Shown piece by piece: positions 12,615-23,777 of a stretch of 64,000 nt of DNA. The number at the start of each line of letters is the position of its first letter. Within the stretch, counting starts at the first letter, position 1. The notes under the pieces are model-generated. The model did no database searches, was not told the origin of the DNA, and saw only the letters and a list, made by a program, of their open reading frames with translations. The DNA is from Paramarasmius palmivorus. Lineage: Eukaryota; Basidiomycota; Agaricomycetes; Agaricales; Marasmiaceae. The stretch is taken from positions 1,054,001 through 1,118,000 of the forward strand of contig JAYKXP010000004.1 of the NCBI GenBank assembly GCA_037176845.1. Direction: 5' to 3'. Both the position numbers and the translations under genes were made by a program.

Positions 12615-12884
12615 TAAATCAAACGTTTTCTTATTGGTTTCCTAGTGTGGTTGGACAATATCGGACTTTAATTATTTCGTATAAGGTTAATTTTTGTTGT
12701 ACTTTACCTAGATCCTTTTGCACCCTTTGAAGACAAGCTACATAAAGATAAAGTTAGATTGGACCAAAATCCACCGTTGATACACATTTTATCAGATCTA
12801 CAAAATCGTGACATTCCCAGATACTATGACGTAGAATGGACCCTGACTAGGGTGTGAGCATTCCCTTGATAAAGTACATCTACC

Positions 12885-14738
12885 ATGTCCGCCCTCAGCT
12901 TTGCTCGGCAGGTTTTCAATCCAGAGAAACCCCATGTATGAGCTTTCTTATTCATATCTCAATCTTGTTCTAACCTTCTCCATAGTCATCAATCACCGAT
13001 TGGGTTGATATCCTCACTGCCAGTTCAGTAGCTGAAGAAGCTTACGATGGGTCCGTCTTCTCTATTCCTACGGTCTCCTAAATTCATTATCCGAGTAGGA
13101 TACCTGAACTTGTCGACTCTATCAATTTGCAGGGCGCAACTGGGTACGATTCGCTACTTCAGGTATCCTGTATACCACTCTGATGGATCTGTAGTCCAGC
13201 CGAAGCTTCAAGGGCACTACGGAAGAAATTGAAACATGGGAATGCTCACCAGCAGTACAGGGCTCTCGTGGTGCGTGTACATTCCTAGCAATCTATTCGG
13301 AAAATTGACCGCCGCTGCTATCAGATACTGAAAGCCCTTGTCGAGAACTGCGGAGATAAATTTCGACGTGCGTCTCCCTAAAACCATCTTCCGCTTGACT
13401 ACCCAACACACTCAATTTACAACTGTTCAGACACATTTGCGGATGGCCAACTCACCGATGCGCTACGTCAGATAGCAAGCGATCGTACAGCGGACAAACG
13501 AGTACAAAAGAAGTTGAAGCTTGTTCTGCTATCTTGGCATGAACAGTTCAAATCAGAGCCATCGATGCGTTCTGTGTCGGACCTCTATTTGATGTTCAAG
13601 GACCAACGACTTGCACCAGAGGATCCGATGGGCTTTGCAGACCCCGAGGCAGTGAAGAGACGCGCAGAAAAGGAAGAGGCGAAGCGTAAAGCTAAACAGG
13701 AGAAGGAAGAGGCTCGTGAAAGGCAGAGACAAGAGGAGGAAGAGCGTAGGCGGCAGAAACAGAAGGCAAAGACAAAGCCGAAGAGACAGCCGTTTAACTT
13801 TGAACAGGTCGTTACTATTTTCCAACTTTCTCCATCAGGCCCTGCTGACTTGCTGCGTCTTCTCAGGAGAAACCAAAGGTTCTAGGATGTATCGTCGAAG
13901 GATCACAGGCGTCCAGTAATCTGGTTAACGCAATAACCGTGCGTCTGGTTGAACAGAAATTGGCTGCATGCCACTGAATGATTTCGCAGCTTGTCAACAC
14001 GGAGAAGGAAAGCCTCCTGTCAAATGCCCGTGTGCAGGATTGCCTCCAACAGGCCAAGCAAGTCAGGAAGCAGATTGTGAGATATATCCAGGTATGTCAT
14101 GATGATATTGTTCTTTAAATAGACACTATTGTCACCTTCACTGCCGACAGCTCGTGGAGAACGAAGAAATAATTGGTGTTCTCATTGAAACCAACGATCG
14201 CATTATCACCGCGTTGGAAACGTACGACCAAATGTCCGCAGCCTCAAAACCGGATCAGGAGAAAGCGGATACGGTTGCCGAAGACCTAGCTGCAACGCAT
14301 ATCAGTCCCGAGAGCGAACTAGCCAGATTACAAGGGAAGCAAAGGGCCGAGGTTGAGAAAGCGAAGCAGAGCTCGTTACGAGGGTATCCGGCAGATCCTA
14401 ATTTGCATCCCGATTTACAAGATCTTAATTTTGGTCCTCTCGGTGCTTCATCAAGCAACCTTCCTCCTCCCATTCGGCCAACGAGTACACACGTTTCAGA
14501 TGACGGAAACGAGGACCCCCGTGGTGGCTCGTTATCGGACTTCAGTGACTACGAATCCTCGGATGAGGATACCCATAGGTCCACACAGTATAGAAAGAAG
14601 GAATACATCACCGTCTCAGATGATTCAGATGATGCGGTAGCTGGAAGCCGGACTGTCGCAAGTAATGACAAGGAGGAAGATCCTTTCGCAGATCCTTTTG
14701 CCGATGAGGCTGCTATTGGTCCATCGAAACGATGGTGA
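12885..14738 (+). CDS. LSB5: VHS- and GAT-domain protein, Lsb5-like endocytic adaptor
   Basis: Nine exons: 12885-12935, 12986-13050, 13099-13143, 13195-13270, 13325-13367, 13431-13807, 13867-13938, 13990-14091 and 14151-14738, giving 472 aa. The N-terminal VHS domain is seen in SITDWVDILTA, ALRKKLKHGNAHQQYRAL and ILKALVENCGDKF. A highly charged Lys/Glu/Arg coiled coil follows (about residues 165-215). A GAT-like helical region comes next: LVNTEKESLLSNARVQDCLQ, then ENEEIIGVLIETNDRI. The tail is acidic and Ser-rich, with a DPFADPF motif near the C-terminus that could bind clathrin-adaptor ears. Yeast Lsb5 has this VHS-GAT order, binds Las17 and Sla1, and links ubiquitin and Arf to the cortical actin patch. 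The third intron was set at 13144-13194 because the nearer donor would leave only 32 nt. Confidence 0.86.
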
Positions 14739-14924
14739 TGACGCGGAAGTACAGGAGTGGGGCATTTGTATGATTATTGGCGCAGACGTCATGAATAGTG
14801 AGTAGGGTAACCTATGCTGCATATGTAAATGTGTAAGTACAATTGTCAGTAGGAGCTGAGATTTTAGTCTGTAGATGCTTTGATCTAATTAAATTACTTT
14901 TATCGTGTCCAAGTACCTAATCTC
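14739..14924. other. convergent 3' intergenic
   Basis: This 186-bp AT-rich gap lies between the stop codons of the convergent Lsb5-like and seryl-tRNA synthetase genes. It should contain both 3' UTRs. No further feature is seen. Confidence 0.5.
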
Positions 14925-16521
14925 CTAGGAATCCCATTTCACGAGATCCCGCGAATTGGTTTGTAGCCAAAAGGGCCGAAGTGTGGAAGGCAGAATGAGT
15001 CCGATTGGTTCCCCTGCCTCGTCGAGTTCGATGCCGTTTTCCAACAGTGCAACGATTAATCGTGGGATTGCGGCGGCAGTGCCATTAAGAGTGTGTGCGA
15101 ACAGAGTAGGATTAGGGACGGAAACAGATGGTTCTTTGGGTGTTGTATAGCGAATGTGAAGGCGTCTGGCTTGGTAGTCCGTGCAGTTCGAAAGAGACAT
15201 CACTTCACCCCATCCTCCGCGCCCGGGCATCCATGCTTCCATGTCGTACTTCCTGTATGCACTTGCACCAAGTTCCTCAGTTGGCATATCAAGAACCCTA
15301 GAATATACTCATGAGTATCACATGAAAAGAATATCAGATGGAAGCAGACCTGTAAGGAATTCGAAGTCCATCCAATATCTCCTGCTGTACAAGCCTCATT
15401 GCTTCCATTGTTTCCTCACTCTCCTCGGATTTTGTGACAGCAAAAAGCTCCACTTTTGAGAACTGATGAACGCGATAGATTCCTCGTGTGTCAGTGCCGC
15501 TCGCACCTGCCTCTGCTCGAAAAGCGTGGCCGATTCCGACCACTTTAAGCGGCAGTGACGGAGACTTGTGTACTCGATTAGCGAACATTCCAGCAAGCGG
15601 TATTTCGGCTGTCCCGGCGAGAATGAGTTCGGAGGAGTTCGGTGAAGTCGATTGCAAATGGTAGGCTTGTGCTACCGGAGGATCTGAATGGTCCCTTGGC
15701 TGGAAGCCACATCTCCTGGCAATGTCGGAACGGACGACATCTGGCGTAGTAACAGGCGTGTACCCATGACGCATGGCCACTGAAAGGGCGTAATTGGTCA
15801 GGGCCATCTCCAGAATAGCAGCCTCGTTCAGGAGGTAATACCATGAAGATCCAGTAACCTTGGCTCCGCTTTCAAAGTCGATGAGATTCAACTTCCGAGC
15901 TATGTCGGCGTGGTCACGGTTCGGATTTGCTGGGAGAGGTGTAGGACCACGGATATCCAGGACTTCTGCAGCAGATTCGGGGCCTAAGGGAGAAGAGGCA
16001 TGTGTGTCGTTCGGAATGGCAAGTGCCAACCCGAGCATCTCATTCTCTATCTGTGAGGTGGCCAGTTCCAGCTCGGAAATCTCTTCCTTCAACTCCTTCG
16101 CTGTCCGCAACGCAGCAGCTTTAGTCTCTGCATCCTTCGCCTTTGCGCTTCGCTCTATCGTCTCTCCTACCATAGACCGCTCGTTACGTTTGGCATCGAG
16201 TTTCTGCTTGACGGTCTTGAATTCCTTATATAACCGTACGACCGACTCAACGCCATCTGTGGGAAGAGGCGCCTTTCGGTTCAAAGCATTCAGAGACTTG
16301 GAGACCGAATTTTCTGCTATATCCCGATAATTGAGACGAGGCTGAGGGATCTCTTGTCGACCATGACGGAGAGTAGAAGAGTACCGACAAGTCACTGGTC
16401 TTTGCACTCGAATTGATTTTAGTGTACAAGTAGACCATGAATAAGCAGACTCACAATACTTGCAAAGATTTTTGAGATTATAGCAGGCCTTGTGAGACGA
16501 AGGAGAATGGAACCCACTCAT
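14925..16521 (-). CDS. mitochondrial seryl-tRNA synthetase
   Basis: Two exons on the minus strand, 16521-15350 and 15297-14925, giving 514 aa. The enzyme charges tRNA-Ser with serine. Order: a basic, acid-poor N-terminus of about 60 residues (probable mitochondrial presequence), then a long charged two-helix coiled coil (about residues 95-165) that binds the tRNA variable arm. A class II catalytic core follows, with motif 2 ([12 protein letters not shown], then [15 protein letters not shown]) and motif 3 ([18 protein letters not shown]). The TAEIPLAG serine-site loop is also present. Exon 1 contains a GTGAGT donor at codon 24 followed by possible acceptors. Removal of 48 nt would stay in frame, so the presequence may be shorter than drawn. 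It is divergent from the RFC gene across 81 bp. Confidence 0.92.
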
Positions 16522-16577
16522 ATACGTTGACGAGGGAGCTGGCCAAGGCGCGCTCGGTCACAGTCGTCACGCTGGAA

Positions 16578-16583
16578 ACGCGT
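16578..16583. promoter_or_regulatory. MluI cell-cycle box (ACGCGT)
   Basis: The palindrome ACGCGT lies 20 bp before the RFC start codon in the 81-bp divergent promoter. MCB elements are bound by MBF (Mbp1/Swi6) and drive G1/S genes such as replication factors in yeasts. The same hexamer also appears by chance within genes of this window (for example near 16.93 and 17.17 kb), so only the position supports function. Confidence 0.4.
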
Positions 16584-16602
16584 CTTTGCTCTCACTCTCA
16601 TC

Positions 16603-18030
16603 ATGCCCGCTGCATCGTCAAAGGACAAGGGAAAAGCACCCAATAACGACACGCCTTATGAGCTTCCATGGTACTGTTCGTTTCATCTCATACATTTTTC
16701 GAACTCAATTGGTTTGCAGGGTAGAAAAATACCGACCTCATGTTCTAGACGACGTCGTTGGAAACGCTGAAACCATTGACAGACTCAAAGTCATTGCAAG
16801 AGATGGGAATTGTCCACATATCATTATATCTGTACGTTCATCAATTCCTTCACGTCGATCTTGGTCTCATGCGTGCGACAGGGGATGCCAGGTATTGGAA
16901 AAACCACAAGTATACATTGCCTCGCGCATCAGCTACTAGGAGACGCGTACAAAGAAGGTGTACTCGAATTGAACGCATCGGATGAACGGTGAGCTCTATT
17001 AGAAACACTTCCAGAGTCTATGAGTTCATTCCTCGCAGGGGTATCGATGTAGTTCGGAATAAAATCAAGTCTTTTGCGCAAAAGAAGGTCACTTTACCCC
17101 CTGGCCGGCACAAGATCGTCATTCTCGACGAGGCCGATAGGTCAACTCACTTCTGCACTTTCCTCGACGCGTCTGACTTCATTCCAGCATGACTGCCGGT
17201 GCCCAACAAGCTTTACGACGAACCATGGAAATCTTCTCGAACACGACGCGGTTCTGTTTGGCATGTAACATGAGCAACAAAATCATTGAACCCATACAAA
17301 GTCGTTGCGCTATCCTTCGCTATGCTAAATTACGGGACGCAGAGATCCTGAAGAGGCTGTTAGAGATCTGCGAGCAGGAGAAGGTGCGGCCGTTACAGTT
17401 CTCTTTTAGTGGCTTGCTTAGATCCTCGTTCATAGGTTCAATATAACGATGATGGCTTGACAGCTCTAATATTTACTTCGGAAGGAGACATGCGTCAAGC
17501 AATCAACAATCTTCAGTCGACACATTCTGGTTTCGGATTTGTCTCTGGAGACAACGTGTTCAAAGTGTGCGACCAACCTCATCCTATCATCGTGCAAGAG
17601 TTGGTTCGCCACTGCCTGAAGAGTGATATAGATAAAGCCACGGAAAGATTGAATGACCTCTGGGACCAAGGCTACAGCGCTGTTGACATCGTGGTCACGA
17701 TATTCAGAGTAGTAAAGACGTTTGACGAGTAAGTTTTTTTGTCGCAATCAATATCGAGACACTGAGTGTTATCATAGAATACCGGAATATACAAAGCTAG
17801 AATACATAAAGGTGAGTAAAAGCCACAAATTAGCGGCTTGGTGAAATTTGAATCGGCTGTAACAGGAGGTTGGCTTTACACATATGCGTATATTGGAGGG
17901 TGTTGGCACCATCCTACAACTCTCGGGGCTGGTCGCTCGCCTGTGCAAGTTGGTGAGTCTTTGACGTCAACTGCACTTCACTATACTCATACCTCGTCAG
18001 AACATGAAACCGGAACTCTTCCGCGTATGA
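16603..18030 (+). CDS. RFC4: replication factor C small subunit (yeast Rfc4 / human RFC2 type)
   Basis: Nine exons: 16603-16670, 16720-16831, 16882-16988, 17039-17140, 17188-17383, 17436-17728, 17778-17811, 17866-17952 and 18001-18030, giving 342 aa. It is an AAA+ ATPase of the clamp loader that opens PCNA at primer-template junctions. Seen in order: ELPWVEKYRP (RFC box II), Walker [10 protein letters not shown] from residue 61, [17 protein letters not shown], Walker [21 protein letters not shown], sensor 1 LACN, and the arginine-finger motif QSRC. Further strings such as [18 protein letters not shown] and VFKVCD match the human RFC2/yeast Rfc4 branch more than the other small subunits. The Walker A residue before Lys is Gly-Ile-Gly. 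The last exon adds only ten codons including the stop. Confidence 0.95.
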
Positions 18031-18287
18031 TGTAGTTAGTTTGTACTAATGCATTGGTATGGAAATGGCGACACTTTCGAGACTAGCGCAAATCTAAGTA
18101 CCAGTTAACGACTGATTGCAAGCTTCGTGCCCACCTTGACCTCAGGTCATTCAATACCACGGACTATACTTGAATTATTGTACTCGTATGTTCCTAAGAA
18201 TGTATATAGATATCGTATAAATAGCACGCAAAGCAATTCGAAAGCGACTCGACGGAAGTGAAAAAAAGTGTAACGAGTGAAGACGAC
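18031..18287. other. convergent 3' intergenic
   Basis: This AT-rich gap of 257 bp between two converging genes should contain both 3' UTRs. A TATA-like string (GTATAAATAG) near 18214 lies between converging stop codons and is unlikely to be a promoter. Confidence 0.45.
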
Positions 18288-21200
18288 CTAATGGAAAAGC
18301 TTTACGGCCCAACCAATCCACCAGCAAACTGTGGCTACCTGAAGCAAAACAATTGCCAACTCGATAAACACTGCCACCCACTGTGCAAAGATTACAATCC
18401 AAAAGATGGGAAGAGCTACCCAACGAATACCGTACTTAACCCAGTCTAGCCGATAATTCAAGGAAGATGACACTGCAGCACGAGCCTGTAAAAGTGTAAC
18501 GGTCGCACACAAGCCGAAGAAAAGTAACAATCCCATCCAGTGACGGAAAGAACGTCGCGGAAGCCTCGTAATAGGATAGCGCTTTGGTTCACCAGTGAAT
18601 TCGTTGCGATACAGAGGGATAATGAGGAAATCCTGCACGTCGTAGCCAATAGTCTTGCCGTACGTTCTCCAGAAAGGGGTGACCGTATCCAGAATGAACG
18701 TGAGGGCGTCCATGCCTATCTCCCAGACGTGCTGGTACTGGTCCCGATAGCTTTCCTCCAGAGCCACAATTTGGGATAACTTTGGAAAATAAAAAAAATG
18801 TATGAGATGCCGTGTACAAGTAGGCTAGTTATTACTCACTTCGGGGTATACGACAGATGTATGAGCCAAAGTCTCATTGTACTCGGTCTTGACTGTGTTG
18901 TGTATCTGTTGAGTATCCCTCAGTAACTCCGAAACTTCTTTCGCTTTGGAAGCGATAGCGACTTTGTGCGCTTCAAGCTGGTCTAAAGATTGGATAAGCG
19001 CCAGAATCGGTTCCTGCAGGACATCATGTGTCACTGGAAATCCTCCGTGGCCATTGTCACTGGCAAGAAATTCCTCGAACACTGCCCTTTGTCGAGTAAG
19101 CCGGGCATGGATATCATCGACAGCCCTCCAACTCTTAAGACGCCTAGTTGACCCTGTCACCGCAGCTGGATCGTGACTGAAAGCTTCCAAGAGGTCCTGT
19201 GGAAGCCCTTTGTATGGGAGCCCCAGATAATTCATCAATCCAGATTGACACATCTCGTACTCTCTGACGCCAGACGCGATCCGGTTCAGCAACCCGCGTA
19301 TTCTTGAGTTCTGAGCTCTGTATTGTTCCAACATCCTAAAGAGATATCAATGCAAGGAAAACATCAACAAAACTTGTGAAAACGTACTGTGCCTTCAATT
19401 GATACTCTCTATCAGTCTGAGCATCATCCGCCTCTTGCTGACGTCTTTGCTCGGCAACTGACTCTCGTTCGGAAGGTGGTAAAGAAATACGAACAACGCC
19501 ACGATTTGTACGTCCAGGCGTCTTGGGCACAGTCAACCTTTTGTCCTCAAATGGACTCGGTGGAGCCAGCGACGAGCGCTTAGAAGCTACACCACTCTCA
19601 TGGGGAATGCCCTTCGAACGCGATTCATCTCCGGCAGACAACATATTCGGTGCCTCTAGGCTACGATCAACACCGGTATCTATGTGTAAAGCCTTGGACC
19701 GCAATTTCTCGGCATTATCGTCCGAATGCTCAAGGACAGAATTACGAGGTGACGGGAACCCATCGCTTCCATTGGCAACACGCCTGCGTAAGCCATCTCG
19801 GAGATGAACTCCGCTGCCAGCAGGAGATGGTAGGTTTGCTACGGCAGCAGTACGGCTTTGCGAGCCTACACTACTCAAGGCCGAGTCGATGCTTCCGTGT
19901 GACTCCAATGAATGACGCCCAGACTCAACGAGCGGCTCGAAAGAAATACGCCCTTCGGTAGACGTATGTTTCGCCGTTGATGGTCCAAGAGAGAAACGTG
20001 ATGAGGTGCGGGATGGTGATGGGAAGAGTGGTCCACTAAGCTGGGGTGATGGAATGAGAGGGGATGATTGTAGTTCTTCTGGAATACTAGCCATTGCTCT
20101 GCCTTCAAGAACGGACTGGGCATGGAGATATTCCTCCATGATCAACGCCGATAGATGCCAGGGTGATGACTCATGCGGAGAGGTATATTTCCTCTCGAGA
20201 TGTTTCATCCATGTCAAAGGTTCCGCTTTCAGAAGAGCAGATCGCACAATGGAATCCTGGCTTCCAAACCACTGCACCACCTTGGTAAGATTATAAGGTC
20301 GCGCCCCAGGAGAAAGGGAGTTGAATATCAAATGATAACGTCGTCCGAGTTGGTCAGCCGTAATAGCGGCTTTTCGTAGAGTCTGCGGAGAGGCCAATGT
20401 CTTAATACGGGATAATTTCACTGGAAGCGTCGTCAGAGTCAAGCTGAGTAGTCGGGGAGTCACAGTTACCGTTGTGCTGATGTTCCTGCTTCTCAAATAT
20501 TGCTGCACTCAATAAAAGATCCTTCTCCTTCCCTTTACGTCTGGATGAGGAAAGCGACCAACGCCGTTCATCCTCAGGCGTGCCAGACCAATCAAGACTG
20601 GCACCATCATCAGGAGATAATGGTACAGGATGCGGCAATATTTTCTTGGGTGGGGTGGCCGGAAACGGTTCAGTAGCTGGACTGAAATCAATCTCTTGCG
20701 TATGAGACGAACGTGGAGGGGAATTAGGATTCGTTGATTCGGCTATCGTTGGAGAACCAGCGATCGTGGAAAGAACTCTAGATGGGGAAGTGCTTGGAGG
20801 TGTGGAAGTTAGGCTGACTCGTTTAACAGCTGAACTGGGTGATTTGCCGGATTTAAGACGAGCTTCGCGTCTTGCCTTCATCTTCAAGGCCCGTTCCACA
20901 TCCTGGAGGATTCTAGGATCTAAATCAAAACGGTCGGTGGGTATTCCGTTTGATCACAGCACAAATACATGCCTTCTTGGGCTGGGTAAAGATGGCTTAG
21001 ACGAGACGTAGTTCTTGAGAACAGGCTACTCACAAAGATCATACTCGTCTGAAAGTGTGGTAAAACCAGGACTTCCCTCCTTCTCCGACTGTGTAAAGAT
21101 TGAATTCGGGGGAGATGAAACAGGGTTGATTGATTGGTTCCTTTTGGACCTGGGGGCGGTATAAAATGGGGTCCCTGCAGTGGCATCCACCGAAACAACT

Positions 21201-21442
21201 CTTCTACGTTCCACTCTGGTTGAGCCGTCCGATACTCTTCTAACTCCAGACATGCTAAATTCCAGGTCTTCTCCTAGAGTCGCATTAAGGGGTGATTGTC
21301 GGGTCGTTGGAAACCGACGAGCTGCATCGCTGGGGAAACGTAAAGAAGGATGTTGAAAAGAGGAAGTAGTGCTTCGAGAGTCACCGCTGGCAGCTTGTCG
21401 ACTAGGTCCTGCATCCGAATCCGAGAGATTCCGACCTGACAT
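18288..21442 (-). CDS. large unrecognised protein: disordered N-half, helical middle, C-terminal membrane segments
   Basis: Five exons on the minus strand: 21442-21034, 20919-20470, 20420-19388, 19335-18840 and 18779-18288, about 959 aa. I do not recognise the family. The first about 300 residues are Ser/Pro-rich, with a short basic helix (ERALKMKARREARLKSG). A folded, helical block of roughly 100 residues follows (LRKAAITADQLGRRYHLIFN, then QWFGSQDSIVRSALLKAEP). A second Ser-rich linker leads to a strongly helical region with coiled-coil character (residues about 635-800). The last 165 residues hold one hydrophobic span (HWMGLLLFFGLCATVTLL) and a longer one near the end (IFWIVIFAQWVAVFIELAIV) that could form one or two membrane passes. 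Only about four residues follow the final span. A nuclear-envelope, spindle-pole or cortical anchor would fit, but that is a guess. Intron phases agree throughout. Confidence 0.78.
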
Positions 21443-21821
21443 GGGAGACAGGGAAAGAGAGAGAATTTGTTTCTCGCTGCTGCAGTACTATGGGGTTGTG
21501 CTGGCTCAATGAGGGAGAGAGGAGATACACGTGAAAGTAACAGGCGCTCAAAGTCGGCATTGCGCCAACAAATTTATATTCATCGCTTGACTAAAAACGT
21601 CGATCTCTCTCCCCGCTATCAGCACAGCAAAATGGTGAATCGAAAATCTAATCAATTATTGGGATCTACTTGTATACTTTGAAGACTGAAAGGAATGTGG
21701 GGACTCCAGAGGCAAGGAAAGTGGGTGTATTATGGAAAATCTAAGGGAAAAAATAAAGGAGTGCAAGGTAATGTAGTGACTACAATAAGTATCCGTCGCT
21801 GACAAGTTGACTTCAGGCTCT
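21443..21821. other. intergenic between two co-oriented minus-strand genes
   Basis: This 379-bp gap contains the promoter of the 959-aa protein gene and the 3' UTR of the gene to its right. No coding signal or repeat is seen. Confidence 0.45.
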
Positions 21822-22878
21822 TCAGCAGATTGTCGTCTTCAATCCTAATCTTTGTGCCTTCTCGTTAATACTGGAGAAAATATCGTTCACGGATTTCATT
21901 CTCCTCATTCTCGTGTTTGGTGTGGTGGGAGTCAGCTCGTCTGCCGCGTAGGGAGCATCATAAACTTCGCGATCCTCCAGTACCGCCGAGAGAGAGTCGG
22001 CACGAGGCCTGAGGTATGGATCGAAAGGCTGCAATGGTGCGAGCTGCTTAGGACTCTCCCTGTACATCTTGATCGGCTCCGCCTTGCGAGGAGGTGGACT
22101 ACCAATCACCCATCCAAACTCGCTCGACACAGAACCTGCCTGATCAACAACAACTTGCCGCCTCAGGGAAGAGCTCGGAGAAGGTGGTTGGATTGTTAGC
22201 GTTGGCGGCTTCAGCTTGGATTTCGCTTGGTTGCGGGATTGGTGATATGGCAAAGTTAGAGAGTCACGGACGTGACCGAATCTCTGGTCGTGGTACATTT
22301 CGCGCGCTAATGAACTTGACTTAGGATCCGGGAATGTTGAGTCGAGACACAACACCTACCTCTTGCATCTTGCGCGCTTGATCGGGGCGGGAAATTGTAA
22401 TGGTCCAAGGCAGCAGTACTGGGATAAGCTGGGCTCTCAGGAACACGACAATCATAATTCATAGGCTGAACAGGCTGATCCTCGAATCAGTTGCTTGGGC
22501 GTGAAGATTGGTAGGACGACTAACCGTTCGGACTTCGGATCTGGACGAAGCTGATTTGGCGGGGCTCGCGCAGATCGCTCTGCGAGGGCTAGCATCCAGC
22601 ACTGCCCTGCGAGCTTTGGCGCGTTCCTGCGCGTAGAGTGCATGTTTGATATCTTCATCCACTGCTGAATTAAATGTAAGTGCTCGCCTATCGTTGAAGT
22701 GAGTCACAAGCCCACCTGCACTAGCCTTTCCATACGTGTATTCACCACTGTGATACTGAGGACGCGCTGCCGTTGCATATTCAGGGCTCAAAGCCTCTGG
22801 GAACTTGCGCTTATAGGCAGTGGCACTTTCCGTGAAACCTCTTTTGCGGCGTTGCGTGGGCTTAACGTAGGAGGACAT
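21822..22878 (-). CDS. unrecognised basic, mostly disordered protein
   Basis: Four exons on the minus strand: 22878-22716, 22664-22525, 22465-22360 and 22306-21822, about 297 aa. No known domain was recognised. The N-terminus is Arg/Lys-rich (VKPTQRRKRGF and AYKRKFPEAL). A helical charged piece (DEDIKHALYAQERAKARRAVLDASPRRA) follows, and the rest is Pro/Ser-rich with several TP/SP sites. The C-terminus, RMKSVNDIFSSINEKAQRLG, is a likely amphipathic helix and may be a docking motif. A nuclear or cytoskeletal regulatory role is conceivable but not shown. The exon 2 acceptor is a CAG-CAG tandem (NAGNAG) that would add or drop one residue. The exon 4 acceptor was chosen because it alone keeps the frame open. 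Confidence 0.68.
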
Positions 22879-23777
22879 TTTTTTGACCCGGATAGGCGAT
22901 GGGAGAAGAATACACGAGTCTCTGAAGACGAGGGTGCGCCATTTTATCCTCTTCCACAAAATCGGCCACATCAAAAATCCATCCACGGTTGGCGAACAAT
23001 GAGGCCTCCAAGTCATATATTGGAAATAGTGAACAAAGAGCCGAGTCGATTCACCAGGATGGCAAATTCGAACAATGGGTGACTGGGCCACAAACCCTTA
23101 ATTGGGACCCAGGTAGGACCTTCCCTTCGTTTTGGAATTTCGAGAATAACCCCAAGCCTCATCCAGTTCTCTGTGACGCACGCCGACGCGATACAGTGCC
23201 ACTCGAGGTGTGCAGTGTGTGATGCTCAGGAAATGCGTATTCAAGCTATACGACTCGTCACTCAGAAGTCATGGGCGCTCACTGCCACTGATCAAACATT
23301 GATTGAAGCGATAGATACCTGAAGATAAAGCTGAAATGTTCTTACCTTCTTTTTGCTCTCGAACAGTGAGCCCACCGTGATTCCGAACCTGGGATTCAAA
23401 CTTATTGTTACCAGCAGTTTGTTGGGACAACTTTCACTAGGCCTCTAGATTTCAGACTTCACGCGCGTCGATTTGGCGTCGTGTTAGATCATAGGCTGTG
23501 AGATACGCAGAGGTAAAAAGTCGCGCTCTCGGTGTCTCTTTCCATTACTATCATATGGAAGCAGATCTGGTGACGCATGTTACCGTTCAAGACGCCAATA
23601 TCCATCGTCTGATCAATATCGGCAGCTGGGCGCTAAGTTATGAGACCATTGCGTCAAAGTTCAAAAATCGAAAACCCTATACATTTCATAGGCTCCTGTT
23701 ATGATATTTAAAGGCCAAATGAATCTACATCTGGCTCCCAACCAAGTCCTCTGATATCTTCCCCGACTCAACTTATC
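22879..23777. other. divergent intergenic before the aspartic protease gene
   Basis: About 900 bp separate two divergent starts. No coding frame with family motifs is seen. A string resembling a tRNA T-arm near 23380-23400 fails the pairing test and is listed among the rejected items. Confidence 0.45.

Noticed and set aside
15860..16330. 156-codon frame on the plus strand
   Set aside because: Antisense shadow of the coiled-coil and core region of seryl-tRNA synthetase.
18214..18223. TATA-like GTATAAATAG
   Set aside because: It lies between two converging stop codons with no gene start near it in either direction.
23370..23430. tRNA-like T-arm string (GATTCAAAC region)
   Set aside because: The T-stem does not pair, the residue before the loop is not G, and no D-arm, anticodon arm or acceptor stem can be built on either strand.
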